Part shown: piece by piece, positions 22,241 through 35,962 of the stretch
Layout of the letters: the number at the start of each line of letters is the position of its first letter
How positions within the stretch are numbered: the first letter of the stretch is position 1
Origin: Hymenopus coronatus
Taxonomy: Eukaryota > Arthropoda > Insecta > Mantodea > Hymenopodidae
Assembly (NCBI GenBank): GCA_030762935.1
Contig: CM060887.1
Span: 9,664,501 to 9,728,500 of the forward strand
Reading direction: 5' to 3'
DNA length: 64,000 nucleotides
Program-made: the position numbers and the translations under genes
Notes under the pieces: model-generated
Told to the model about the DNA's origin: nothing
Seen by the model: the letters and a program-made list of their open reading frames with translations, nothing else
The model's database searches: none

Positions 22241-22975
22241 AGTGAAAAGTATCCAAAACTAATGCCACTACTATAGTTTCCAGCGAATATCTATCGAAAT
22301 TAATATGGGAATGGGTACAAAAGACTTCTTCATATATGAGCAATGGTTTTACAGATTTCGCTGAACTGCGTAGACTTTTATTTCAAGTTTTAAGGCAAAT
22401 GTCATTTTTCTGCATTGTACAGCACTGAAATACCGCCTCCAAAAGCTCTCAACTCGCTCCTAAATTCACATTTTAAAACATTTTGAGAACGAAAGCTATT
22501 GTGTTTCGAAATTTTTTCTAAACTTGCTTTCAACAAGTGAAATCAAAGACAGTAAAGATCTTGTTCTACTTTAAAGGAAAATTTGGCTATGAGCATTACG
22601 GCAAGTAATTTGGCTGAAAGCGGATTTCGTTGCAAAGGAAGTATTTTATCTTTGTTAATGAGAGTATCGCATGTCTGTCTGAGAAGCAAATGAGAAAAGC
22701 CTCGCACATGGAATGTCGCTTCAGAGAGACATTTCGGCTTAACTTACAAAGTATGCGTTTTAATTAACTTATGTATTTTTCATCCAGTCGGCGCGCAAAG
22801 GGGCTATGAGCTGTATGCGGGCGCCTGTGTCAAATTGCCCTTCTCGCTTCCTTTTACGTATTCCTACACGTAGGTGCGTCCTGGTTCTCGTCATGCAGCC
22901 TGTGGTATCCGATATCACTTCGGATCAAGCCGGACTGCACAGTGAACTTCGAAACAGGAAATCTTACATTTACAT
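22241..22975. other. Unique intronic stretch, nothing recognised
   Basis: No ORF with a known domain and no repeat shared with the rest of the window. Confidence 0.5.
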
Positions 22976-23610
22976 TTTTACTTTCTCTACACGTACTATG
23001 TACATAGTGTATAGAAAGGTATTGTATTGCACCCAAAATTCGATACCGAGATTTCACCGAAAATACATGTTTTGGGTCCCCCTGAATCCAAAAAAAGCAT
23101 TTTTGGAAAAAGGACCATGTGTCTGTGGACAGCATAGCTCAAAAACGAAAAGACCGTTAAATACCAAACCTCCGAAAACTACTTTATTTTGGATGAATTT
23201 TACGAAGTTTTGCATAACTGCTGAACCGTAAGAACTGGACAAAAACTTACTACACAAAAAATGTAGAGTACATCATTTATGTTATTACATTTTTTTGGAG
23301 GAGTAGTTCGTTTTTCAAATATCCCTTGTTTTTAGTTTCAGGTTTAAAAAACTTATAATTTTCTCATACAGGAATTTGTCAACTCGTCTCCATACAAACA
23401 AAGGAATTTCAGTCACCTAGTAACCAGCTTTTGACTTCACTTTAACCTATGATACTCCCATATTTCACTTATACTTACAAGGAAGCAAGTAACGAGACTA
23501 TTTCTGCTAATTTTTTCTCGATTAGCATGAAATAAATAGAAGAATAAGCTTATTAACAATAATTTTTTACACAGAAGTAGAAAAAGTCATGTGAATGGAA
23601 TACATCAGAT
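22976..23610 (+). mobile_element. R850 element with 200-bp internal deletion
   Basis: Both termini are intact. The middle jumps from GTTAAATACCAAACC to TCCGAAAACTACTTTA, skipping the stretch from the second palindrome to the GGGAATAGCC block. Confidence 0.9.
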
Positions 23611-23614
23611 TTTT

Positions 23615-25090
23615 TAAAATGTGGCTGCTATGGGATTGAAATCCGGTTCTTTGTGTGGCCAGGAGTATGAGAAAAGTTTAAGTATTTTAAAACTAAAACA
23701 ATTAACAAGGATTATCTCGAAAACTCCACGAAAAAAAATCTGATATGTTCCATTCACATGATTTTCTCTATATCTCTGCAGCAAATTATTGTTAAAAAGG
23801 TTATGCCTCAGTTTACTTCATGCTAATCGAGAAAAAAATATCAGTAATGCTCTTATTACTTGCTTTCATGCAAGGAAGCAGCATAGCCTAAGTATTAGTC
23901 AAAAGCTGGTTGCTATGTGACTGAAGTTCCTTTGTTTGTATGGACACGAGTTGACATATTTCGTATGAGAAATGTATGTTTTTCAAAGTTGAAACCAAAA
24001 ACAAGGAATATCTAAAAAACGATCAACTGCACGAAAAAAATGAATATTACATAAAGTGTGTGTTTTAGCGTGCTCTACATTTTTGGTGTGGTAAGTTTTT
24101 GTCCATCTCTTACGGTTTAGGAGTTATGTAAAATTCGCCCAGGATAGAGTAGTCTTAACAGGCTATTCCCAGAAAATTAAAGATATATATTTTATTTGTC
24201 ATGTAAACATCTTTTATATACGTTATTTTAATCAAAATCGTTAAATCCATTTTTGAGAAAATCAAACTTTTCGAAAATTTGTTCACCTAAAGGTACTTGG
24301 GGTGGGGGGATTTTCTTGAAAATCATCGTGTCGCATCCTTGGCAGTTACTGAACTTAAATACCAAGTTTGGCATTTAACAATCTTTTCCTTTTTGAGCTA
24401 TGATGCCCACAGACACACACACGCGCGCACACACACAGACACACTGACAGATGCAATTGACACACGGATATTTTTTTTAAAGATTTTTTTTGGGGGGGGG
24501 GATTCAAGAGGTCCTAAAACATGTATTTCCGGTGAAATCTCGATATCGAATTTTTTGGGTGCATTACAATACCTTCTCTATACACTATGTACATAGCACG
24601 TGCAGAGAAATTAAAAATGTATATAACATAAAAGATGTGTTTTAAGAAGATCTGTATTTTGTGTGGTAAGTTTTTGTCTCTTATGGTTTACCAGTTATGC
24701 AAAATTCAGAAAAATTCATCCAGAATAAAGTAGTCTTCAGATGCTATTTCCAGAAAATTCAAGATATACATTTTATTTGTCAGGTAAATATCTTCAATAT
24801 AAGAGATGTTAATCAAACTCGTTAGAGATATTTTTGAGAAAACCAACATTTTAGAATTTTATTCCATGTAAAGCATAGTTGGGGGTGAGGAGATTTTCTT
24901 GAACATCTTCGTGTCGCAGCCTTGTAAGATACTCAACTTAAGTATTAAGTTTAACAGACTTCATTTTTGAGATCCTTTTTTCTAAAAATGCTTTTTTTTT
25001 TATTCAGAGTGAAATCTCAGTATCTAATTTTGAATGCAAAACAATACCTTCTCTATGTATATTGGGTACACAGTAGAGAGAGAGTAAAAA
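23615..25090 (-). mobile_element. R850 host copy (minus) carrying a nested minus R850
   Basis: Host blocks 23615-23727 and 24616-25090 join to one minus copy without its 3' end. The 5' end reads TTGGGTACACAGTAGAGAGA, a worn palindrome, followed by a run of 19 A that merges with the next plus fragment. Confidence 0.85.
23726..24615 (-). mobile_element. R850 copy nested in R850, same orientation
   Basis: Full copy from AAAATCTGATATGTTCCATT to GTGCAGAGAAATTAAAAA, inserted in the host A run between CTCCACG and ATGTATATAAC. The microsatellite region has CGCG-containing CA repeats (24414-24470). Confidence 0.9.
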
Positions 25091-25099
25091 AAAAAAAAA

Positions 25100-26030
25100 A
25101 AAAACATTTTTAGAAATATGTCCATGTGTGTCTGTATGTCTGTGAACACAATAACTCAAAACGAAAACTAGGTAAAACACCAAACATGGTACTTAAGTTT
25201 AGTATCTTCTAGGGATGCGACACGAAAAAACTCCCCTCACCGGAAACCACCCTTTACATGGGAAAATGTTTAAAAACTTTGATTTTCTCAAAAATGGCTC
25301 TACCGACTTTGATTAAAATAACCTATATTAAAGCTATTTACATAAAAGATAAACATCTTGAATATCCTGGGAATAGCCTCTGAAAACCTCTTTATCTTGG
25401 ATGCATTTTACAGAATTTTTCATAAGTGGTAAACTGTGTAAAAACCTTACTAAACAAAAAATGTAGAACACGTTAAAACACACAATTTATGCCATATACA
25501 CTTTTCTGTAGAGCTGACCGTTTTTCAGATATTGTTTGTTATTGGTTTTAATTTTAAAATACTTTTTTTGCACCTTATGGTCCTTTAACTTGGTTGGTCA
25601 TATTGGACGATGAATGAAATTGGTAAAATGATGCTCAAATGATCTCGGGGTCCATGGAGCTTAAAGTTACTCGACATTCGTCTATTAAGGGTAAACCCCG
25701 TAAAAAATCTTATCCGGGTAATTCACCCTAAGCGGGATTCGAACTCGCGACCTGTTGAATGTGATGCAGACACGCTACTACCACACTACCCAGGCGAGTT
25801 AAAATACCTTTCTCATACGGGAATTTAACTCTTAGACATACAAAGGAACTTCAATCACATAGCAATCAGGTTTTAAAAGATTTGACTATCGCTTTAGCCT
25901 AGTGTATTCCCTTATTTCTCTTCTACTTACAAGGAAGTACGCAATAAAAGCATTTCTGTTAATGTTTATATTGATTAGTATGAAGTAGATAGAAGAATAA
26001 GGTTTTTAACAATAATTTATGATAGATACT
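25100..26030 (+). repeat. R850, plus orientation, both ends missing, split by a SINE
   Basis: Begins at CATTTTTAGAAATATGTCC next to the A run of the preceding copy and continues across SINE B (25566-25798) to AACAATAATTTATGATAGAT. It lacks the palindrome and the terminal hairpin. Confidence 0.85.
25566..25798 (-). mobile_element. tRNA-derived SINE (family B) inside R850
   Basis: The minus strand head reads TAGTGTGGTAGTAGCGTG (A box) and GTCGCGAGTTCGAATCCC (B box). A 12-bp target duplication TTAAAATACTTT/TTAAAATACCTT lies at 25554-25565 and 25799-25810. Host R850 reads on normally through the duplication. A second copy is at 35660-36685. Confidence 0.92.
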
Positions 26031-28249
26031 GTGACATCTATATATTTGGAGGTGATTAAGACGTCGCTGGGGTTGTAGGGCAGAGGAAAACCACTCGCAA
26101 TAAAACAGACACCAATAAAAGTATTACTTTAATATAATGAAAAGATAGGAAGTTAACCATAATAAAGCAGTTTACACATTCATTTTCTATGACGTATGAT
26201 GAAGTGATTGTACTCTGAAAGCAGATGGAGCGAGTACTCTGGCGGCAGGTCTCATCTCTTCCGTGCTCCTGAGTAACGTAGTTTCAGGAAATAACCAAAT
26301 AAGGAATGGGCTTGGGACTTTACGATTCAAAAGAGGGAGTGATTCAGTAGCCTCATGACCAATCAATTTGCTGACTCTTACTCTATTACACCACAGATTT
26401 TTTGGTGGATTAGAATACCTCCGCTACTTACTACACGTAGTAGGGAAAGTGCGAGTAATAGTCGGTTACTGTTTCTCAAATTCTTTTGTCATGTAACAAT
26501 AAAATGCGTGGGAAACGTTGAACATTAGTGGCCCAAACAAGGGACGGAATGCAACGAGAAAGTTTCTCTTTTGTTTTGCCTCTTTGGTTGAGTAACAGGA
26601 GGCTGGCAGATGTAACAGACGCGTCAGGTTTCTAGTCCCAACCAAATGACATTCTCATGAGTTACTGGAAATTTATACAATTAAAAGCAGACTTTTTTTT
26701 TTTTTTTGGTGCTTCTTTTTGGAGCAGTGATTCCAGAGAGGACTTTTGTAACTACCCAGTTAGCTGGTACGTCCAGCCAGCAGGCGTGCGATTGGACATC
26801 TGTCCCCTGATTACGTAACAGAAAGACAGTATCGGACATCTCAATTTATTCTGCGCTGCAAAAAACAGTAACAACGGGTCACGGCTCTAAAAGAACCATT
26901 TCATTGTTTGGCAACTTTAGCACGATTACAACTGCGCTCTTTTTACAGCCAAACACAACTTTCTGCTTTCGTAAATACCAAATAAACTGATGTATTCATA
27001 AATTATCTAATATTCTGTAGCTTACACAACATTATGAGGAAGCTATAGCCCGTTTGGCCATGCCAAATGTCTCATTCGAACCTTTACCAACTCAAGAGCT
27101 CAATAAAATTACTGTAACTGTTAATTTGGTGGCTCGTAAACACAATGAAAGGCAAAATAAATATCACGCCAATCAGGATACATAGAGTAATGTCTCACAC
27201 AAGCTTTCAGGAGGCGGTGTTTGAATTAATTCAGCATTCAACTGTTACATTGTTACCACATAACCTCTACGAGGCTTTTAAACGTTTAAATACGGTTTTA
27301 TGATTAGTGCACAATAGAATCAGTAATAAGTCGAGGACACGTATTTCAAAATGTTACGATTCGGCACCAATTTCATTACACGCGTGTTCAGAATATTCAG
27401 AATCAACATATATATATATTTTAGCACTAATACGTTGACCAGTGTTGTAATAACGTCAAGAAATGTTTTTTCGCTAAAAAGGAGACGGTGCCACAAGCTT
27501 TAAAGAACTACTATATTACTCATATTTTGTTCTGTTCGTGCATTACATTGTTTTCCGTACTTTATTCTTGTTTGTTGTTTTATCTTTAATAATGAGTCGT
27601 TTATGGTGATACATCTGTGAAATTCGATAAATCCAGATTATGCATGACTTATTGAAATTTATAGTTGTTATACATACGTAATAAGACTGATAATTTTGAT
27701 ATGTATCAAAATTCTAGTTGTATTCTTACTTAAATATACTTTTCATTAGCAAATATCATTGTACTAAAAACATTAGCAACGAGATGTTTTTTTGAAAATA
27801 TCCACATCTATGAAATCCAATTTACAGTAAATCAGTTTGCAAATAGACTTGGCATATAATATTTTAATGTTAGTCCTAATAAGGGTAAAAAATTATTACT
27901 TATAGTACTCTTTCAAAACTATCGATTTTTCAAAATGTATTTCTCAAAATTGGAGTATTAATTCGAAAAAGTATGTGACCATTTTCTTTAATATACTTTT
28001 GAGAGGCATTATAACATATTTGAAAAGCATTTGTGAAAAACTACATATTGTAGACCATTTTGAGTATGGAAAAGTGTTGGAAAAAGATTTGCGAGAAAAT
28101 AAGATTTAAAAGTTGGGAGTGACTAGTAAAGCATGCTTCTTTCCATTTTATAGCTTCTGTCTATTGGTAGTTAAAATGCGCTAAGAACAAAAAAACTAAT
28201 ATATTTCCTTAAAGCTTAAAGTTTACATCATTTTACTAAGAAAAAATAA
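26031..28249. other. Longest unique stretch of the big intron
   Basis: About 2.2 kb without R850. GC-richer to about 27,300, then AT-rich. No exon, tRNA box or TIR recognised. Confidence 0.5.
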
Positions 28250-28250
28250 T

Positions 28251-28392
28251 TTTCACTTTCTCTATACGCACTATGTACATAGTGTATAGAGAAGGTATTG
28301 TATTGCACCCAAAAATTCGATACCGAGATTTCACCGCAAATATATGTTTTAGGGTCCCCAATATCCAAAAAAAAAGCATTTTCACAAAAAGG

Positions 28393-28431
<39 letters not shown>

Positions 28432-29109
28432 GTGTGTCTGTGAACACGATAACTCAAAAACGACAAGTCGGTAAAATACCAAACTTGGTATTTAAGTTTA
28501 GTACCTTTCAGGGATGCGACACGAAGATTTTGAGAAAAATCCCCGCACCCCCATCTAACCTTTACATGGAACTTTTTTCGAAAATTTTGATTTTCTCAAA
28601 AATAGCTCTAACGATTTTGATTGAAATTTCGTATTTTAAACATATTTACCTGACAAATAAAAAGTATATCTTGAATTTTCTAGGAATAGCCTCAGAAGAG
28701 TAGTTTATTCTGGATGAATTTTACGGAATATTGAATAACTGCTAAACCGTAAGAGATGGACAAAAACTTATTACACAAAAAATGTAGAGCACGTTAAAGC
28801 ACACAATTTATGTTATATGCATTTTTTTTTTCGTGGAGTTCGTCGTTTTTGAGACATTTTTCTCATACAGGAACTTATCAACTTCGATCCATATAAACAA
28901 AGGAACTTCATTGACATAGCAACCAGCTTTTGACTATCACTTTAACCTATAGTAGTCCCTTATTTCGCTTCTACTTACAAGAAAGTAAGTAATAAGACTA
29001 TTTCTGCTAATTTTTTCTGATTAGCATAAAGTAAATAGAAGTATAAGCTTTTTAAGAATAATTTGTTGCAGGGATATAGAGAAAGTCATGTGAATGGTAC
29101 ACATCAGAT
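28251..29109 (+). mobile_element. R850 element, plus orientation
   Basis: Both termini present; long (GT)n at 28398-28430; a small deletion at 28858 removes the TTCCTTGTTTTTGG block. Confidence 0.93.
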
Positions 29110-29489
29110 CTTTTTTAATGTTTCATAATTTTTGGTCCGGGGGCACCGTGGTATATAGTCAAGGAATCCAACAGAAAGAACCAGATAGGAATGATAATAA
29201 AATATATAAATCGAAATGAATATTTCACACAGCGTATAGTTTTTGATGAAATCCTAAAGAGAAACTATACTTTATAAATCTATATCGACAAGCTATGGAA
29301 GGAAAGCATTAAGAGAACGAAACTATTAATTAACGCCCGTTTTCCCTATTCTAGGTGCACATTGATAATTGATGCGTAAAGGCATATATTTCTGTATTCA
29401 GCAATTATTGCAGTTTTAATTCACAGTTACAGCTGTAATGGGCCACTAGTATAATGTATCTTATATTTTAACTAAAATAACACTAAAAA

Positions 29490-30450
29490 TGGAATAACAA
29501 AATTTCATCGGAAATACACGTTTTGAGGCTCCCTGAATAAATAAAACGTATATACATATTCATTTAACACGGCTGTAATTTCAAACATTTTTCCCGCAGC
29601 CAAAGTATTTCTACTCTTTATCTTCTTTCTCCATTCTTCTACTTCCCAATCCATCTCTTCGGTCACTCCATACTACTTCTACTATGTATATAGTGTATAG
29701 AAAAGGTTTTATAATGCATCTAAAAATTCGATACCGATATTTCACCGAAAATATATCTTTTAGGACTCCCCGAATCCGAAAGAAGTAGTTTTAAAAAAAG
29801 GTTAAATACCAAACTTGTTATTTGAATTCAGCATCTTCCAAAGATGCGACGCGAAGATTTTCAAGAAAATCCCTCCACCCCATTCTTTACATGGAAAATA
29901 TTTCGAACATTTTGATATTTTTATAGCAAACAAAATTGCATATTTTGAATTTTCTGGGAACAGCCTCTGAAGACCTGTTCAATCTGGCTGAATTTTGCAT
30001 AACTGGTAAACCGTAAGAGATAGACAAAAACTTACTTTAGAAAAAAATGTAGATCCTAATAAAACACACAATTTATGTCATTTACATTTTGTGTTTGTAG
30101 AGTTAGCCGTTTTCGAGGTATTCCGGATTATTGGTTTCAATTTTAAGCCAATTAAACTTTTCTCAAACGAGAAGACATCTTTCTTCTCGTTTGTTTACTC
30201 CTGACGAGCAAAGGCATTGGAATTTCAATTGTTTCACATAGCGACCGACTCTTAAATGACTTGACTATCGCTTTAGCCTGTGCATTTTCTTATTTCCTTT
30301 CCACTTACAAGGACACTAGTAATGAGGCTTATTCTGTTTATTAGCATGATGTTTACCTACATCATGTGAATGGAACGCATTACATTTTTCCCTCCTAGTT
30401 ACAAGAACAAAGTGATAAGGACAATTTCTGCTAATGTTTATCATGAAGTT
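29490..30450 (+). repeat. Old R850 pieces, plus orientation
   Basis: 29490-29545 is a short 5' piece. 29672-30390 is an old copy starting with ACTATGTATATAGTGTATAG and ending CATGTGAATGGAACGCATTA. 30398-30450 repeats a stretch of the 3' part. The sequence before (29110-29489) is not recognised. Confidence 0.75.
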
Positions 30451-30770
30451 AATTACAAGGAGGAAGATGTAGAAGCACGCAGGAATGGTGGGAAAAATAT
30501 TTACCAGCGCGAATGTAGAGCTAGAAGCACGGAGCACGTGGGGGGATAACAACAACCAAACAAAAGTGACTACCATGTTTTAATATAAAGATTTTATGTC
30601 ATACTTATTCTTGTGTTATGCTTTTATATATTGTGTATATATTTCTCTTAAGTGCATTTGTCTATTATAATAGGGTACATTTAAATTTCTGTATTTGAAT
30701 ATCTTTGTCTTTTTATTTTTGATTTTACTCTTTTAATTCTTTGTAGTTGTTAATCTTTTAATATTGTTTT

Positions 30771-31623
30771 TCTTTTTCTCTCTATACGTACTAAGTACAT
30801 AGCGTATAGAGAATGTATTGTATTGCACCCAAAAATTCGATACCAGATTTCACCGGAAATACATGTTTTCAGACCACCTGAATAAGAATAAACCATTTTT
30901 CGAAAAATGTCCGAGTGTGTGTCTGTCTGTCTGTCTGTGTGTATGTCTGTGGGCAGCATAGCTCAAAAACGAAAAGACCGTTAAATACCAAACTTGGTAT
31001 AAAAGTTTGGTATCTTCCATGGATGCGACACGAAGATTTTCAAGAAAATCCCCCCCACGCTCAACTACCCTTTACATGGACATTTTTTTCTCGAAAATTT
31101 TGATTTTCTTAAAAAATGAATCTAACGATTTTGATTAAAATATCGTATATTAAAGATATTTACCTAACTAATAAAATGTAAATCTTGAATTTTTTGGAAA
31201 TAGCCTCTGAAGATGAATTTTACGGAATTTTGCATATCTGTTAAACCGTAACAGATGGACAAAAATTTACCACACAAAAATGTAAAGCTCGTTAAAACAC
31301 ACAATTTATCTTATATACATTTTTTCGTGGAGTTGATCGTTTTTGAGATACTCTTGTTATTGGTTTCAGCTTTAAAAACATACTTTTCTCATACAGGAAT
31401 TTGTCAACTCCTATCCATACAAACAAAGGAACTTCAGTCACATGGCAACCAGCTTTTGACTTCACTTTAACCTTATTTCGCTCCTACTTTCAAGGAAGCA
31501 AGTAATAAGACTATTTCTGCTAATTTTTTCTCGATTAGCATGAAGTAAATGGTAGCATAAGCTTTTTAACAATAATTTGTTGCAGAGATGTAGAGAAAGT
31601 CATGTGGATGTAACACATCAGAT
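30771..31623 (+). mobile_element. R850 element, complete, plus orientation
   Basis: Starts in TTTTTCTCTCTATACG and ends GTCATGTGGATGTAACACAT plus CAGAT. At 853 bp it is close to the family norm. Confidence 0.94.
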
Positions 31624-32042
31624 GCTTGTTTGATTTTCTAGCAATGTTCTACCTAGGAGGGAAAGTGGAAAAGGAAAGGTAAGGGAGATAAGCAAGGTTT
31701 CCTTGAAGAGGCATTAGCCGCCATCATCATAATACTTAGGTTCCTTAAACACAACCTTGAAACAAAAGCTTGTCGTGTATAGCTAACCTGATTACCAGGG
31801 ACATATACCGACCTTTTGTCTATCTCCATGATAGCCACCACAAACCCTAAATGTGTGCAGTTCAAGTACATCGTAAACGTAAATAGCGCTGAAACAAGCG
31901 AGTGATGGTGGGCGTTATCATACACGACAAAGCAACATTCCACCGAATTAACACTTCCACAATATGGCATAAAACTGAAACAAGAAAACAAAAGTGTGTC
32001 ACATGGCGACGTTTGCTATGCACCAAACACATTCTATGCACA
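31624..32042. other. Unique stretch, nothing recognised
   Basis: A 112-codon minus ORF at 31653-31991 has no recognisable domain and probably arises by chance. Confidence 0.45.
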
Positions 32043-33492
32043 TACCGAGATTTCACTGGAAATATACGCTAGAGAATCCACTGTATAAAAAAAATCTGAT
32101 GTGTTCGCTCACATGACTTTCTCTACACCTCTGCAACACATTATTGTTAAAAAGCTTATGCTTCTATTTGCTTCATGCTAATCGAGAAATTAAGAAAAAA
32201 ATTAGCAGAAATTGTCTTATTACTTGCTGCCTTGTAAGTAGAAGCGAAATAAGGGAGTACCATAGGTTAAAGTGATAGTGAAAAGCTGGTTGCTATGTGA
32301 CTGATGTTCCTTTGTTTGTATGGACACGAGCTGACAAATTCCCAAATGAGAAAAGTATAAGTTTTATAAAGGTGAAACCAGAAATAAGGAATACATAAAA
32401 CGATCAACACCACGTAAAACATATATGATATATGTATTTTAACGTTCTCCACGTTTTTTTGTGTGGCAAGTTCTTGTCCATCTCTTACAGTTTAGTAGTT
32501 ATGCAAAATTCATCCAGAGTGAAGTGGCCTTCAGAAAATTCAAGATATACATTTTGTTTGTCAGGTAAATAGCTTTAATAATCAAAATCGTTACAGCAAT
32601 TTTTGAAAAAATCAAAATGTTCGAAACAAGTTCTATGTAAAGCTTAGTTGGGAGTGGGGGGATTTTCTTGAAAATCTCTGTGTCGCATCAATAGAAGATA
32701 CCAAACTTAAATATCAACCTTTGGTATTTAATGGTCTTTACCGTTTATAGCTATGCTGCTCACAGACACACACACTTACACACACAGACAGACTGACAGA
32801 TAAACACAGGGACATTTTTCTAAAAACGCTTTTTTTGGATTCAGGGCGACCGAAAACGTGTATTTCCGGTGAAATCTCGGTATCGAATTTTTGGGTGCAA
32901 TACAATACCTTCTCTATACACTATGTACAAAGTACGTGTAGAGAAAGTAAAATGCCATTTTTGTAAAAAGGTCCGCGTGTATGTGATCGCGATAACTCAA
33001 AAACGAAAAGTCGGTATTTAAGTTAAGTATCTATCAAGGACACGAAGATTTTCAAGGAAATTGCCTCACTCCAACTACCGTTTACAATGAATAGTTTTCG
33101 AAATTTTTGATTATCTCAAAAATGGCTCCAACGATTTTGATTAAAATCTCTTATACCCAAGATATTTACATGATAAATAAAATGTATATCTTGAATTTTC
33201 TGGGAATAGCCTCTGAAGACTACTTTATTCTGGATGAATTTTACGGAATTTTGCATAACTGCTAAACGTAAGAGATGGACAAAAACTTAAAACACATGAA
33301 ATGTAGAGCACGTTAAAACACACAATTTATGATATATTTTTGTTTCGTGGAGATGATCGTTGTTGAGATATTCCTTGTTTTTGGTTTCAGCTTTAAAAAT
33401 CTTAATTTAATAAGACTATTTCTGCTAATTGTTTCACGATAAACAACACTTTGTTGCAGAGATGTATAGAAAGTCATGTGAATGTTACATTT
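32043..33492 (+). mobile_element. R850 host copy (plus) split by a nested minus R850
   Basis: Host blocks 32043-32089 and 32954-33492. The host lacks its palindrome and has a deletion near 33405. Its 3' end is TAGAAAGTCATGTGAATGTTACAT. Confidence 0.9.
32090..32953 (-). mobile_element. R850 copy nested in R850, opposite orientation
   Basis: Complete minus copy inserted in the host A run before the GCATTTTT segment, the same position as the 3216-4124 insertion. Confidence 0.92.
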
Positions 33493-33847
33493 ATTCATAT
33501 GACCTCTCTCAACGCTGCCTTTATTTAGGTATTGTAAACAGCTTCATTGTGAATGGAGATTGGCGAGGTCATAAAGGTCAAAAAGAGAGTTTTGCTGGGA
33601 AATAACTGCAATTGGTAGCGTGTATTGCTGCATAATAATATGACAGGTTAATACCAGCGCAGTGTTGCAATTGTCGGGGATTTGTCGCGTGTTTAACACA
33701 GAGACGTCGCTAATACAGGATCCAATATTGCATGGCCAAACAAAAACCTAATGTAGTGCGTTTTCATAGCACTTGCTTTAGCCACGTACTTCTCAACCCA
33801 AACACACAGATGCTTCAAAAGTGATAATAGCATAAACCTCATTCTTT

Positions 33848-34045
33848 TTTCTCTACCACGTGTCTATTAGGCAGAGGAAATGCCCTAATCCAACCAAAAC
33901 TCTATAATGAGTTTTCATTGGAAATACATGTTTTGAGGCTGGGTGGAAGGCAACTAAGTACATTCCTTCTAAAATGTGAGTTTTCATTGGAAATACATGT
34001 TTTGAGGCTGGGTGGAAGGCAACTAAGTACATTCCTTCTAAAATG
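33848..34045 (+). repeat. R850 5' fragment with a perfect 69-bp tandem duplication
   Basis: A worn R850 start (CCACGTGTCTATTAGGCAGAG, then TTTTCATTGGAAATACATG) is followed by exact duplication of 33908-33976 as 33977-34045. No differences between units, so the event is recent or the copies are homogenised. Confidence 0.92.
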
Positions 34046-34263
34046 TGCTTCATAGAAGCATTAAAAACAAAAAAGTCTAATGGTATTTTGTTCTTTGATC
34101 ATCCGATTTCGAAAAAATAAATTGTTTTTGTTCCAATTTAGATGCGTATTTCCACAAGAATGTACCGAGATAATGGTTTATTACCTGTGAGATGCGTAGA
34201 ACAACGAATTTCTGACATTAGTTTCTCTTGGTATTATTGGACTCTCACTTAACGGTCATTTCC

Positions 34264-35142
34264 TTTTTACTTTCTCTAGCCCCGTATGTACAATATACAT
34301 AAGAATAGAGAAGTATTGTATTCCACCCAAAAATTCGATACCGAGATTTCACCGGAAATACATGTTTTAGGACCCCCTGTATCCAAAAAAAGCATTTTCA
34401 GAAAAAGGTCCGTGTGTCTGTGTATACGATAACTCAAAAACGAAACGTAGCTAAAATACCAAACTTGGTATTTAAGTTTAGTATCTTCCAGGGATGCGAC
34501 ACAAATATTTTGAGAAAAATCCCCCCACCTCAAACTACCCTTTACATGCAACTTTTTTCGAAAATTATGATTTTCTTAAAAATGGCTCTAACGACTTTGA
34601 TTAAAATATCATATATTAAAGATATTTACCTAACAAATAAAATGTATATCTTGAATTTTCTGGGAATAACTTCTGAAGACCTGTTTATTCTGGATGAATT
34701 TTGCTTAATTTGGCATAACTAGTAAACCGTAAGAGATAGATAAAAATTTACTATACAAAAAATTTAGGTCTTGTTAAAATACACAAGTTATGTCATTCAT
34801 TTTTCTCATGGAGCTTACCGTTTTCGAGGTATTCATTGTTATTAGTTTCAGTTGTGAAGTACTTAACTTTTTTCAGACGGGGGTGTCCGTTTTTCTTTTG
34901 TTCTACTCCTGGCCAAGAAAAGAAGCGGTTTGTAATGAAAATCGCATAACGACAGCTTTTAAAACATTTTACTATTGGTTTAGTTTAGTGTATTCCTTTA
35001 TTTTCTTCCTACTTATACAGAACTAAATAATAACATTGTGCTAATGAGTACCTCGATTAGCAATGTGCAGAAAGAAGAAGAATCTTATGTAAGAGGTTTG
35101 TAGAACAGCTAGAGAAAGTCATGTGAGTGTAACGCATCAGAT
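34264..35142 (+). mobile_element. R850 element, subtype B start, plus orientation
   Basis: Starts ACTTTCTCTAGCCCCGTATG and ends GTCATGTGAGTGTAACGCAT plus CAGAT. The 3' third follows the older sequence form also seen at 20488 and 30100. Confidence 0.93.
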
Positions 35143-35144
35143 TT

Positions 35145-35192
35145 TTGAGCATGCAACCCACAGACACACACACGGACATTTTTCTAAAAATG

Positions 35193-35231
<39 letters not shown>

Positions 35232-35440
35232 CAGGGGGACCCAAAGCATATATTTCCGGTGAAATCTCGGTATCGAATTTTTGGCTGTAATACAATACCT
35301 TCTCTATACACGTATTGTACGTATTGAGAAAGTAAAAAAGCAACATATCTACAGCTGCCACATGGATGTTTTTCTTGAAATGCTTTTATTTTTCCCCTTT
35401 CCTTTTCCTTGGTTCAGGGGACCTCAAAACATACACGTTA
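35145..35440 (-). repeat. R850 5' fragments, minus orientation
   Basis: 35145-35337 runs from the microsatellite to TTGAGAAAGTAAAA and holds a run of about 37 T, the internal A run grown long. 35370-35440 is a second short piece of the same region. Confidence 0.85.
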
Positions 35441-35684
35441 GATTTTTTGATAGCATTTAACGTACAGGCAATGGCACTGACGATACCTGGAATGAATAGG
35501 CGTTGGCGGGGGAAAATTGGAGAACACCCGCCCCAGCGCCGCTTTGACCAAATCGAACCCGGGTCGGTTTGTGATACGCGAGTCTTCTACTCACATTTTC
35601 TCGACGTCAATACAATACCTTGTCTACCAAGTATCAGTACGTGAGGTGGTAGAGTTTGTTGTGGCTTAACGTCCTTTAACCTGG

Positions 35685-35962
35685 AAATGGACGCTCTTTA
35701 ACTGCTGTGTTTCTCAGCGTCCCAGTCTATATTGAGCGTGAAAGGCCGCTTAATTTTGCTCAGAGGCCTCTTAATCAGGCTTGAGGTTCCATTACGTGCC
35801 ATAAATCTAAGACACGGGACCCACGGCTTTACTTCCCTTCCGAAGGAAGGCATGCTAAGGATTTTTACACCCGAAAAAATCCATCGTCCTCCGCCGGGTT
35901 TGAACCCGCGACCTTGGGTATATGAAGTTAGCATGGTAACCATTACACCACGGAGGGCGTCA
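35685..35962 (-). mobile_element. tRNA-derived SINE (family A) with 12-bp target duplication
   Basis: CCTTTAACCTGG flanks it at 35673-35684 and 35963-35974. The minus strand head reads TGGTGTAATGGTTACCATGC (A box) and GTCGCGGGTTCAAACCC (B box). The body matches 14248-14504 and 38507-38769. Confidence 0.94.

Noticed and set aside
22806..23231. 141-codon plus ORF, the longest in the window
   Set aside because: Its second half is R850 sequence and the first half shows no domain; other R850 copies do not keep the frame.
31653..31991. 112-codon minus ORF
   Set aside because: No recognisable domain or splice sites; length expected by chance in 64 kb.
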